Assembly: GCA_025359355.1 (NCBI GenBank)
Contig: JANYGR010000342.1
Span: 1 to 5,306, forward strand
Length of the DNA stretch: 5,306 nt
Origin: Bacteroidota bacterium
Lineage (GTDB): Bacteria; Bacteroidota; Bacteroidia; B-17B0; Aurantibacillaceae
Direction: 5' to 3'
Program-made: the position numbers and the translations under genes
Notes under the pieces: generated by a model
Seen by the model: only the letters and a program-made list of their open reading frames with translations
What the model was told of the DNA's origin: nothing
Database searches by the model: none
Shown here: one piece after another, positions 1-5,306 of the stretch
How positions within the stretch are numbered: the first letter of the stretch is position 1
Layout: each line of letters opens with the position of its first letter

Positions 1-68
1 TGTGGTTGAATGGTTTTAATATCTTTTTCGGATTTTGTACCGAAGAATTTTTTCAGGAACGTTAACAT
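1..68 (-). CDS. secA: SecA preprotein translocase ATPase, N-terminal fragment (runs off window)
   Basis: Reading the minus strand from an ATG at 68-66 gives 22 codons that stay open to the window edge and contain FFGTKSEKDIKTIQP. This matches the N-terminus of Bacteroidota SecA, where a short hydrophobic-basic helix leads into a G-(T/N/D)-KS-(E/D)-(R/K)-D-(I/V/L)-K-x-IxP stretch. SecA is the cytoplasmic ATPase that drives unfolded preproteins through SecYEG; its full length is usually about 1000 residues or more in this phylum, so nearly all of it lies outside. A Bacteroidota-type promoter sits at a suitable distance upstream (92-119), which supports this start. The gene is transcribed divergently from the sensor kinase. 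The identification rests on only 22 residues, so another protein with a similar N-terminus is possible, but I know of no better match. Confidence 0.72.
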   Translation of the reverse strand, partial: MLTFLKKFFGTKSEKDIKTIQP

Positions 69-91
69 AGTATTATTTAAATTTAAGCTAA

Positions 92-119
92 CGAAAGTAA
101 GCATTTTTAAGATGCCAAA
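92..119 (-). promoter_or_regulatory. Candidate promoter of secA (Bacteroidota -33/-7 type)
   Basis: On the minus strand, TACTTTCG (plus coordinates 99-92) matches 7 of 8 positions of the Bacteroidota -7 consensus TAnnTTTG. A TTTG lies 16 bases upstream (plus 119-116), where the -33 element is expected; the usual spacing is slightly longer. The start of transcription would fall near 85-90, giving a leader of about 20 bases before the ATG at 68. No other comparably good box lies between 69 and 140 on this strand. This is a consensus match by eye only. Confidence 0.45.
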
Positions 120-125
120 ATCATA

Positions 126-141
126 TTTTTTTGTAAAAAAA
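126..141. other. T7-GT-A7 symmetric A/T tract in the divergent intergenic region
   Basis: Seven T (126-132), then GT, then seven A (135-141) form a near-perfect palindrome between the divergent secA and kinase starts. The two-base centre is too short for an RNA hairpin, so any role would be as bent or flexible DNA, or as an UP-like element for either promoter. The TTTG at 130-133 could also be a -33 element for a rightward promoter, but its partner near 150-157 (TAAATATA) fits the -7 consensus poorly. I could not identify a convincing rightward promoter. Confidence 0.3.
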
Positions 142-201
142 GGTTCGATTAAATATAAAAGTTTATCGCTAAATTTTTAGTATAACCTGTACTATCAAAA
201 A

Positions 202-237
202 AAATTCAACCACTTATTGCCTAAACTCAACCACTTA
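202..237. promoter_or_regulatory. Paired direct repeat upstream of the kinase, candidate LytTR operator
   Basis: Two copies of AAAYTCAACCACTTA (202-216 and 223-237) match at 14 of 15 positions, with an uninterrupted 11-base identity, and are offset by exactly 21 bp, about two helical turns. A weaker third copy begins at 247, sharing AAACTCAA. LytTR regulators such as AgrA, AlgR and VirR are known to bind pairs of roughly 9-bp direct repeats separated by 12-13 bp, that is, a period of 21-22 bp. Read on the minus strand, each copy begins TAAGTGGTT, which fits about 7 of 9 positions of the published general consensus [TA][AC][CA]GTTN[AG][TG]. The pair ends 42 bases before the kinase ATG, in the same locus as a LytTR regulator, so autoregulation is plausible. 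Direct regulation is inferred. Confidence 0.5.
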
Positions 238-279
238 CAAAATAATAAACTCAAGCTAATTATTATTTGTATTTTAGTA

Positions 280-3267
280 ATGGTGAATCCTTGCTTATCT
301 ATATCTAAAGTTGTTATAACACGTATCGCTGTTACGTTACTTTTATTAACTCAAACGACTGCTTTTGCGCAACAATACAACTTTAAAGGATACTCTGTAG
401 AAAACGGCTTACCATATATACAAATCTTTACTATTTTTCAAGACAGCCACGGTTACTTATGGAGTGGCGGTTATGGCGGGTTAAGTAAATTTAATGGAAA
501 GACCTTTCAAAATTTTTCGCCAAAAAATGGATTAGCAAATCACTTTGTAAACTGTATTACAGAAGATAAAAACCATCATATCATTGTTGGCACCATTGAT
601 GGATTATCAGTACTAAATAATAACAAGTTTAAAAATTACCATGTAAAAGATGGGTTGCCATCTAAAAATATAACCGCTGTATGTGCTGATTTTTCAGGCA
701 AAGTATGGATTGGCACAACAAAGGGCTTATGCACTTTTGAAAACGGACATATACAACCATACGAGCCATTGAAAAATCAAACCATTAACTGTTTATACCC
801 AACTAGTCAAAATGGATTGTGGATCGGTACTAATGACGGATTATTTAACATCAATGATGGTTCACTCACACTCTATACTACTGTTAATGGCTTAGTCGAC
901 AATTCTATTAACTGCGTTAGTCAAAAAACAACTACCAAAGAATTATTTGTTGGCACTAAAAACGGCTTAACCATCCTTAATCTTTCTTCACAAAATTGCA
1001 CCAATTACCATGTAATTAATGGCTTGTTAGATGAGGATGTAACGGTTATTACTAATACTTCAGAAGGCTTGACATGGATAGGGTCCAAAAGCGGACTAGT
1101 TAATTTTGATGGCAAAACCTTCTCCTATTTTTCTATCCGACAAGATAATAACACCAACCACATCCGCTCACTCATTATTGATTATGAAAATAATTTATGG
1201 ATCGGTACACACAATGGTTTATTCAAATTTAGAGATAAAGGATTTACCAGTTATGGCAAACAAGAAGGTTTAGGAGGCGCATTCGTTTATCAGATTTTGG
1301 AAGACAAAGAACATAACCTGTGGATCACTACCGAGAATAATGGGATTTACAAATATGCGAATGGTTATTTCAAAAATTATTCTACGAAAGAAGGGTTACT
1401 CAGTAGTAATGTAACCTCAGCATTACTTGATAAATCAGGACAATTATGGTTTGGTACTAATGGAGGGATTTCAAAATTTATGAATGATAAATTTGAAAAC
1501 TTAAGTTATGGCGCTAATTTTAAATTAGAAGCTCCTATTAGTTGTTTATTTCAAGACTCCAAAAATCGCATTTGGGTTGGTGGTCAAAATGGATTATGTT
1601 GTATGGAAAAATACAATCAAGCTTACTTAACAACCTATTACAAATTACCAACACTCATTAAAGATTATAATATATGGGCTATTAATGAAGATTCCGAAGG
1701 AAACATTTGGTTAGGGACTTATTTAGCAGGGATTTTTAAATTAGAAAACAAGCAGTTTGTTAATCAACAATCACATTTTAAAACCGAGATAGAATCTGTG
1801 CTTGAAATAGAATTTGATTCGACTGGCATGATGTATGCAGCTACGTTGAATGGCGTTTTAATGTATGATACCAAAACAAAGTACACCAAATTCATTTCGG
1901 AAAAAGACGGCTTAGCTTCAGAACTTGTGTATAGTTTGAAGATGAGTAAGAATAAGAAGTACTTGTGGGCAGGCACTAATCAAGGCATCAGTAAAATAAA
2001 TATATCGAAATTAAAACAAGATATTATTGAAATCACGTCCTATAATAAGGCTGATGGATTTGAAGGTGTTGAATGTAATACGCATGGCATATATGAAGAT
2101 CATGCCGGTGATGTTTGGTTTGGCACAGTAAACGGACTTATCAAATATTCTCAAACTGAATTTAGGCTCAATGATAATTTATCAAGAACAACCATTAGTA
2201 AAATACAACTTGCTTACGAAGATACCCTATTAGCAGATAGCTCAAAGCTTGCCTACGATTTAAACAACATTACATTTTATGTAGATGGCATTAGTTTAAC
2301 AAATCCAAACAAAGTATTATACATATATAAACTCGAAGGCTTTGATAAAAATTATAGTCCATATACAGAAGTTAACTTTGCTAAATACGATAATTTACCT
2401 GCAGGAAAATACACCTTTAAAGTAAAGAGTTGTAACAGTGAAGGCATTTGGAATATAGAGCCTACTACTTTTTCGTTCGAAATAAAAGCAGCCTTTTATA
2501 AAACCTGGTGGTTTACCGTTGCCTTATTAGCCTTAGTTATAGGCATTGTATACGCCATCTTCAAAATACGACTACACCAAATACAACTTAAACAAAAAGC
2601 AGAATTTGATACTCAAGTGGAAGTATCCAAAGCAGAACTAAAAGCACTTCGTGCTCAAATGAATCCACATTTTGTATTTAATTCTTTAAATTCGATTCAG
2701 CATTATATCCTTAATAGTAAAGGCGAAGAAGCTGTTCGTTACTTAAATAAATTTGCTAAACTAATTCGCATTATTTTAAACAACTCCGAAAAGCCTACCG
2801 TTACTATCAACGAAGACATTGAAGCCTTAACACTTTATTTAGAATTAGAAAAAATGCGTTTCGAAAATAAATTTAATTATTCGATACATGTGAGTGACTC
2901 AATTGATGGCGACTATGATGAAATTCCACCAATGCTGATTCAGCCTTATTTAGAAAATGCAATCTTACATGGCATCAATCCAAAAGAAGGACAAGGACAC
3001 ATTAATGTAGAAATAAGCTTGATCAATGCTTTTATTAAAATTTCCATTATTGATGATGGTATTGGCAGAGATCGATCGAAAGCCATACAGAGCTTACAAC
3101 CTGCTTCCCGACATAAATCATTAGGCATGAAAATAACAAAAGACAGGGTACGAATATTAAATACCATTCATCAGTCCAATTTAAACGTAAATATTATAGA
3201 TTTGTATAATAACAATAAAGAACCCATAGGAACACAAGTAGATTTATATATACCATACATAAAATAA
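280..3267 (+). CDS. Two-component propeller sensor histidine kinase, LytS type
   Basis: Membrane sensor kinase expected to detect a periplasmic ligand and phosphorylate the LytTR regulator encoded next. From the ATG at 280 it has 995 residues. Residues 1-30 form a signal peptide (Arg15, hydrophobic core, AFA before Gln31). About 45-630 carry 14 propeller repeats of the D-x-x-G-x-(L/V/I)-W-(I/F/V)-G-T-x-x-G-(L/I) type, first near 55 and last near 607, enough for two seven-bladed beta-propellers. A Y_Y_Y domain follows (about 664-735), then one transmembrane helix (742-763, starting TWWF) and a short coiled coil (to about 794). The kinase core is the His_kinase family (PF06580): phosphoacceptor His797 in MNPHFVFNSLN, then an ATPase domain with QPYLENA (Asn893) and DDGIGR (925-930). 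The architecture resembles Bacteroides hybrid sensors, but without a fused regulator. A TTG at 217 would add 21 residues; I prefer ATG280 because it gives a clean signal peptide and leaves the direct repeat outside the gene. No frame disruption is seen. The ligand is unknown. Confidence 0.93.
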   Translation: MVNPCLSISKVVITRIAVTLLLLTQTTAFAQQYNFKGYSVENGLPYIQIFTIFQDSHGYLWSGGYGGLSKFNGKTFQNFSPKNGLANHFVNCITEDKNHHIIVGTIDGLSVLNNNKFKNYHVKDGLPSKNITAVCADFSGKVWIGTTKGLCTFENGHIQPYEPLKNQTINCLYPTSQNGLWIGTNDGLFNINDGSLTLYTTVNGLVDNSINCVSQKTTTKELFVGTKNGLTILNLSSQNCTNYHVINGLLDEDVTVITNTSEGLTWIGSKSGLVNFDGKTFSYFSIRQDNNTNHIRSLIIDYENNLWIGTHNGLFKFRDKGFTSYGKQEGLGGAFVYQILEDKEHNLWITTENNGIYKYANGYFKNYSTKEGLLSSNVTSALLDKSGQLWFGTNGGISKFMNDKFENLSYGANFKLEAPISCLFQDSKNRIWVGGQNGLCCMEKYNQAYLTTYYKLPTLIKDYNIWAINEDSEGNIWLGTYLAGIFKLENKQFVNQQSHFKTEIESVLEIEFDSTGMMYAATLNGVLMYDTKTKYTKFISEKDGLASELVYSLKMSKNKKYLWAGTNQGISKINISKLKQDIIEITSYNKADGFEGVECNTHGIYEDHAGDVWFGTVNGLIKYSQTEFRLNDNLSRTTISKIQLAYEDTLLADSSKLAYDLNNITFYVDGISLTNPNKVLYIYKLEGFDKNYSPYTEVNFAKYDNLPAGKYTFKVKSCNSEGIWNIEPTTFSFEIKAAFYKTWWFTVALLALVIGIVYAIFKIRLHQIQLKQKAEFDTQVEVSKAELKALRAQMNPHFVFNSLNSIQHYILNSKGEEAVRYLNKFAKLIRIILNNSEKPTVTINEDIEALTLYLELEKMRFENKFNYSIHVSDSIDGDYDEIPPMLIQPYLENAILHGINPKEGQGHINVEISLINAFIKISIIDDGIGRDRSKAIQSLQPASRHKSLGMKITKDRVRILNTIHQSNLNVNIIDLYNNNKEPIGTQVDLYIPYIK

Positions 3268-3271
3268 AAAA

Positions 3272-3398
3272 AGCCCCTCCAAATCTCCCCAATGGGGAGA
3301 CTTGAACAAATAAAAAACTCAGAAAATAAATTAGAATAAATAATAATAAACAAAGTGAGCGTTCTAAAAGCCTCCCCTTTGGGGAGGTTGGAGGGGCT
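3272..3398. repeat. REPIN-like inverted pair of a GC-rich palindromic repeat
   Basis: Two copies of a roughly 31-base element lie in opposite orientation, at 3272-3303 and 3368-3398, separated by 64 AT-rich bases. They match with about three mismatches and one gap. The outer ends, AGCCCCTCCAA (3272-3282) and TTGGAGGGGCT (3388-3398), are perfectly complementary over 11 bp. Each copy is itself palindromic: TCTCCCC-AAT-GGGGAGA (3284-3300) and CCTCCCC-TTT-GGGGAGG (3371-3387). The GC-rich blocks stand out sharply from the AT-rich surroundings. From memory, similar AGCCCCTCC...GGGGAGG sequences recur between genes in Bacteroidota genomes, so this is probably a dispersed repeat. It fills most of the 142-bp gap between kinase and regulator. 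In mRNA it could form a three-branched structure; no T-run follows on the plus strand, so it is not a typical terminator of the kinase transcript. Confidence 0.85.
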
Positions 3399-3409
3399 CC
3401 AATATAAAC

Positions 3410-4168
3410 ATGAAAACACTAATTATAGAAGACGAGCAAAAAAGCCGCGAGATGTTGGCTACATTGATCAAAAAGAACTTCCCACAATTAACCATTGTTG
3501 GCTTAGCTAAAAATGTAGCAGAAGGTGTTGAGTTTATCAATACACTTAGTCCTGACTTAGTATTTTTAGATATTAGTATGCCCGATGGTACTGGGTTTGA
3601 CGTGCTTGAAAAAACACAGGGATTAAAGTTTGATATTATTTTTACTACTGCTACTGATAAGCATGCTTTAAAAGCCATTAAATACAGTGCTTGCGACTAC
3701 TTACTAAAACCCATTGATGTTGATGAATTAAAACCAACAGTGGATAAACTCATTGAGAAACATGCTTCTAAAACTTCAACCATGCCGAGTATGGAGAACT
3801 TGCAATTCTTGATTCAGAATTTAAAACGTGCGGATGACAATTATAGCAAGATCACGTTACCTACTGGTAATGCTTACGAAATTGTCAATATCAAAGATAT
3901 TATTCGTTGCGAGGCCGATGGAAGTTACACAAATTTTGTTTTAATAGGTGGCAAAAAGCTTATGGTGTCAGCTAGCATGAAGCACTATGAAGATTTATTA
4001 CCTGCAAACGATTTCATTCGCATTCATCACCATCACCTCATCAATATCAATCACGTGGTGCGTTTTTTAAAGGTAGATGGTGGCTATGCTATTATGAGTG
4101 ACAATTCTCAATTAGAAATTAGTCGTCGTAAAAAAGATGCGTTTTTAGAGAGATTAAATGCAGTGTAG
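3410..4168 (+). CDS. LytTR-family response regulator
   Basis: Cytoplasmic DNA-binding response regulator of 252 residues, the usual size for a LytR/AlgR-type protein. Residues 1-118 form the receiver domain: acidic pocket Glu7/Asp8, phosphoacceptor Asp54 in LVFLDISMPDGTG, switch Thr80 in FTTATD, and Lys100 in LLKPID. After a linker (about 119-146), residues 147-249 form the LytTR domain, with IIRCEADGSYTNF and FIRIHHHHLININHV as hallmark motifs. The latter carries a run of four His at 206-209, where R-(V/I)-H-(R/H)-S-(Y/H) is more usual. The gene follows the PF06580 kinase in the same direction after a 142-bp gap, the standard LytS/LytR pairing, so it should be that kinase's partner. Its ATG at 3410 has a GGAGGGG 13 bases upstream, but this belongs to the repeat and is too distant for a normal Shine-Dalgarno. 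Targets are unknown; the direct repeat before the kinase is one candidate. Confidence 0.95.
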   Translation: MKTLIIEDEQKSREMLATLIKKNFPQLTIVGLAKNVAEGVEFINTLSPDLVFLDISMPDGTGFDVLEKTQGLKFDIIFTTATDKHALKAIKYSACDYLLKPIDVDELKPTVDKLIEKHASKTSTMPSMENLQFLIQNLKRADDNYSKITLPTGNAYEIVNIKDIIRCEADGSYTNFVLIGGKKLMVSASMKHYEDLLPANDFIRIHHHHLININHVVRFLKVDGGYAIMSDNSQLEISRRKKDAFLERLNAV

Positions 4169-4181
4169 TTTTTAATTTTTT

Positions 4182-4457
4182 AACTGCGGAGATTTTTTAA
4201 GCGAGATGTTTTTTAACCGCTGAGGCGCGAAGAAAAAATAGAATTTTATTACACAAGCTATAACTCCGTTTCTCCGTGAACTCATAACCCTCTTAATCTC
4301 TGTGTTAAAAAACTAACCGCAGAGGTGCGGAGATAAGGAGGTTGTTGGGTATTAGTTTTTAGTTGTTTGGATTTTACTGTTGTCATTCATCTTGTATCCC
4401 TACTCATTGTCAGATTTTCTCTGTGAACTCCTCAACCTCTTAAACTCTGTGTTAGAA
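4182..4457. repeat. Two head-to-tail degenerate copies of an imperfect palindromic dispersed-type repeat
   Basis: This convergent intergenic stretch contains two related units. Their left ends, AACCGC(T/A)GAGG(C/T)GCG(A/G)AGA at 4215-4233 and 4315-4333, match at 16 of 19 positions. Their right ends, 4271-4310 and 4418-4457, match at 34 of 40 and carry TCTC(C/T)GTGAACTC and CTCTGTGTTA. The second unit is about 47 bases longer in the middle. Left and right ends of the second unit are inverted: CTAACCGCAGAG (4313-4324) against CTCTGTGTTAG (4445-4455), with one mismatch and one gap. A broken third left end (AACTGCGGAGA) begins at 4182. The pattern recalls the widespread intergenic family built on A(C)CGCAGAG...CTCTGTG seen in many environmental bacteria. 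No open reading frame of note lies here. Confidence 0.7.
4305..4330 (-). terminator. Possible intrinsic terminator of the TIGR02757 gene, formed within the repeat
   Basis: On the minus strand, a 5-bp GC-rich stem CCGCA-CCTC-TGCGG (plus 4330-4317) is followed by TTAGTTTTTT (plus 4316-4307), the arrangement of an intrinsic terminator. The stem comes from the left end of the second repeat unit and the T-rich tail from the right end of the first. It lies about 150 bases past the TIGR02757 stop codon. The stem is short, so this is weak. I found no comparable structure for the plus-strand regulator transcript. Confidence 0.3.
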
Positions 4458-4483
4458 AAAATTTACCTTTAAGAAAAGAAATA

Positions 4484-5263
4484 TTACCGAAAGCCGTCAA
4501 AAGCTCCTAATCCAAATAAGGAAAAATCATACTTGATAGGATCCTTTCTATCAAAAGATTTCAGAACAGTAGTAATTTCTTCTACGGCTTGCCAATCGTT
4601 TTGTGTGCGGGTTAGTAATCCTAATTTTCGACTCACATTTCCAGTATGTAAATCCAAAGGCAAACATAATTGATGTGGCTTAATCGTTTTCCAAATACCA
4701 AAATCAACACCAAATTTATCCTGACGCACCATCCATCTCAAAAACATACAAAGCCTCTTGGCACTTGATTTTACAGCAGGATTAGACACATGCTTTTCTA
4801 CACGATGTAAATGAGTTGGCTCTAAAAACAATGTTCTAAAATTAATAATTGCTTGTTTTACATTCGGTTCGTTTTCAGAAAAAGACTTTGAAAAAGCGCC
4901 TTCCAAACCATCATGTTTAATGTAAATATTTTTCAACGATTGCAAAAAGAACACACAATCACCTGCATTAAATGTGCGATGCACAAAATCAGAAAAACGC
5001 AATGCATCTTTTTTGGTAAAGTTTAAAATAAAATCATGCGGTTCATTATTCATTAAACGCATGAGGCTATTCCCATTCTTAATAATAGAAAAGCGCTGTC
5101 CCCAAGCAATAGTAGCTACTAGCAGTGATGCTATTTCTATATCTTTTTTTTTAGAGAATTGATGAGGAATAGAAATGGGATCGGTTTGAATGAAGTCTGT
5201 ATTATTAAACTGAAGGTATTTTTCATCCAATAATTCTTTGATATCTTTTAAATGCTTCACCAT
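4484..5263 (-). CDS. TIGR02757 (DUF2400) family protein of unknown function
   Basis: Complete 259-residue protein, a normal length for this family, with no signal peptide or membrane segment, so probably cytoplasmic. Family hallmarks in order: TDPISIPHQF (27-36), D-x-E then LVATIAWGQR (41-57), KSSAKRLCMFLRWMVRQD (165-182), GIW (189-191), LPLDLHTGNVSRKLGLL (201-217), and the C-terminal FDRKDPIKYDFSLFGLG (237-253). The function is not established. The LPLD-x-H...LGL stretch resembles the VPVDTHV...RLGL segment of endonuclease III-like HhH DNA glycosylases, and the KR-containing motif precedes it as in that fold, so a distant relation to DNA repair enzymes is possible; this is my inference. It converges on the regulator gene and appears unrelated to the two-component system. 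The ATG at 5263 is preceded almost directly by a -7-like box, suggesting a leaderless or nearly leaderless transcript; a GTG is the second codon. Confidence 0.88.
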   Translation of the reverse strand: MVKHLKDIKELLDEKYLQFNNTDFIQTDPISIPHQFSKKKDIEIASLLVATIAWGQRFSIIKNGNSLMRLMNNEPHDFILNFTKKDALRFSDFVHRTFNAGDCVFFLQSLKNIYIKHDGLEGAFSKSFSENEPNVKQAIINFRTLFLEPTHLHRVEKHVSNPAVKSSAKRLCMFLRWMVRQDKFGVDFGIWKTIKPHQLCLPLDLHTGNVSRKLGLLTRTQNDWQAVEEITTVLKSFDRKDPIKYDFSLFGLGAFDGFR

Positions 5264-5264
5264 T

Positions 5265-5272
5265 CAAAGGTA
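5265..5272 (-). promoter_or_regulatory. Candidate -7 promoter element directly before the TIGR02757 start codon
   Basis: On the minus strand TACCTTTG is an exact match to the Bacteroidota -7 consensus TAnnTTTG, and it ends one base before the ATG at 5263-5261. If used, transcription would begin at or within the start codon, giving a leaderless mRNA. No clear -33 TTTG is visible; the best is a TTCG about 23 bases upstream (plus 5298-5295). The window ends at 5306, so other promoters may lie outside. Confidence 0.4.
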
Positions 5273-5306
5273 TATAAAATCATCATATAATAATTCGAAT
5301 AAATAA

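Noticed and set aside
1..10. GTGGTTGAA, an inverted match to the direct repeat upstream of the kinase
   Set aside because: It is only 9 bases, lies inside the secA reading frame (Ile-Gln-Pro codons), and is about 200 bases from the pair, so chance is likely.
178..194. Small inverted repeat TAGTA...TACTA
   Set aside because: Arms of five bases in AT-rich DNA are expected by chance; no further support.
1764..1976. Antisense open frame of 70 codons inside the kinase gene
   Set aside because: It lies opposite well-conserved propeller repeats, has no recognisable domain and no promoter; a shadow of the real gene.
3284..3300. Intrinsic terminator after the kinase gene
   Set aside because: The hairpin is strong but no T-run follows on the plus strand, and the regulator downstream is expected to be co-transcribed; better explained as part of a dispersed repeat.
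2946..3419. Antisense open frames covering the kinase 3' end, the inverted repeat and the regulator start
   Set aside because: The translations are low-complexity, match nothing, and overlap strongly recognisable kinase and receiver motifs on the other strand.
3364..3678. Antisense open frame of 104 codons opposite the receiver domain
   Set aside because: It partly runs through the palindromic repeat and opposes the conserved Asp54 region; no independent support.
4182..4457. CRISPR array
   Set aside because: Only two degenerate units with unequal interiors and no regular short repeat-spacer pattern; no cas genes.
4974..5162. Plus-strand open frame of 62 codons inside the TIGR02757 gene
   Set aside because: It lies opposite conserved family motifs and shows no start signal or domain.

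Overview
This window looks like an AT-rich Bacteroidota chromosome segment. The evidence is a LytS-type kinase with a long periplasmic two-component propeller, a LytTR regulator, a TIGR02757-family protein, the near absence of Shine-Dalgarno sequences, and candidate promoters of the Bacteroidota type (-7 element TAnnTTTG). The genus cannot be read from the sequence.

Layout. (1) Positions 1-68, minus strand: the first 22 codons of a gene leaving the window, recognisable as secA. (2) 69-279: a divergent intergenic region with a probable secA promoter and, close to the kinase start, a near-perfect 15-bp direct repeat with a 21-bp period. Its geometry resembles the paired sites bound by LytTR regulators. 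(3) 280-3267, plus strand: a membrane sensor histidine kinase of about 995 residues, with signal peptide, 14 propeller repeats, Y_Y_Y domain, one transmembrane helix and a LytS-type kinase core. (4) 3268-3409: a 142-bp gap filled by two inverted copies of a GC-rich palindromic repeat (REPIN-like). (5) 3410-4168, plus strand: a LytTR response regulator, the evident partner of the kinase. (6) 4169-4483: a convergent intergenic region holding two head-to-tail degenerate copies of a second dispersed-type repeat, with a possible terminator for the minus-strand gene. (7) 4484-5263, minus strand: a complete TIGR02757 (DUF2400) protein of unknown function, with a -7-like promoter box one base from its ATG. 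(8) 5264-5306: its upstream region, cut by the window end.

How the genes work together. The kinase should sense a periplasmic signal through its propellers and phosphorylate Asp54 of the regulator, which then binds DNA through its LytTR domain. The paired repeat just upstream of the kinase makes autoregulation a reasonable, testable guess. secA (protein export) and the TIGR02757 gene look like unrelated neighbours.

I see no phage, CRISPR, transposase, tRNA, rRNA or defence genes. The genes are ordinary for this phylum. The points most worth a second look are non-coding: the LytTR-like repeat, the REPIN-like doublet inside the kinase-regulator operon, the second repeat family, and the possibly leaderless TIGR02757 transcript.
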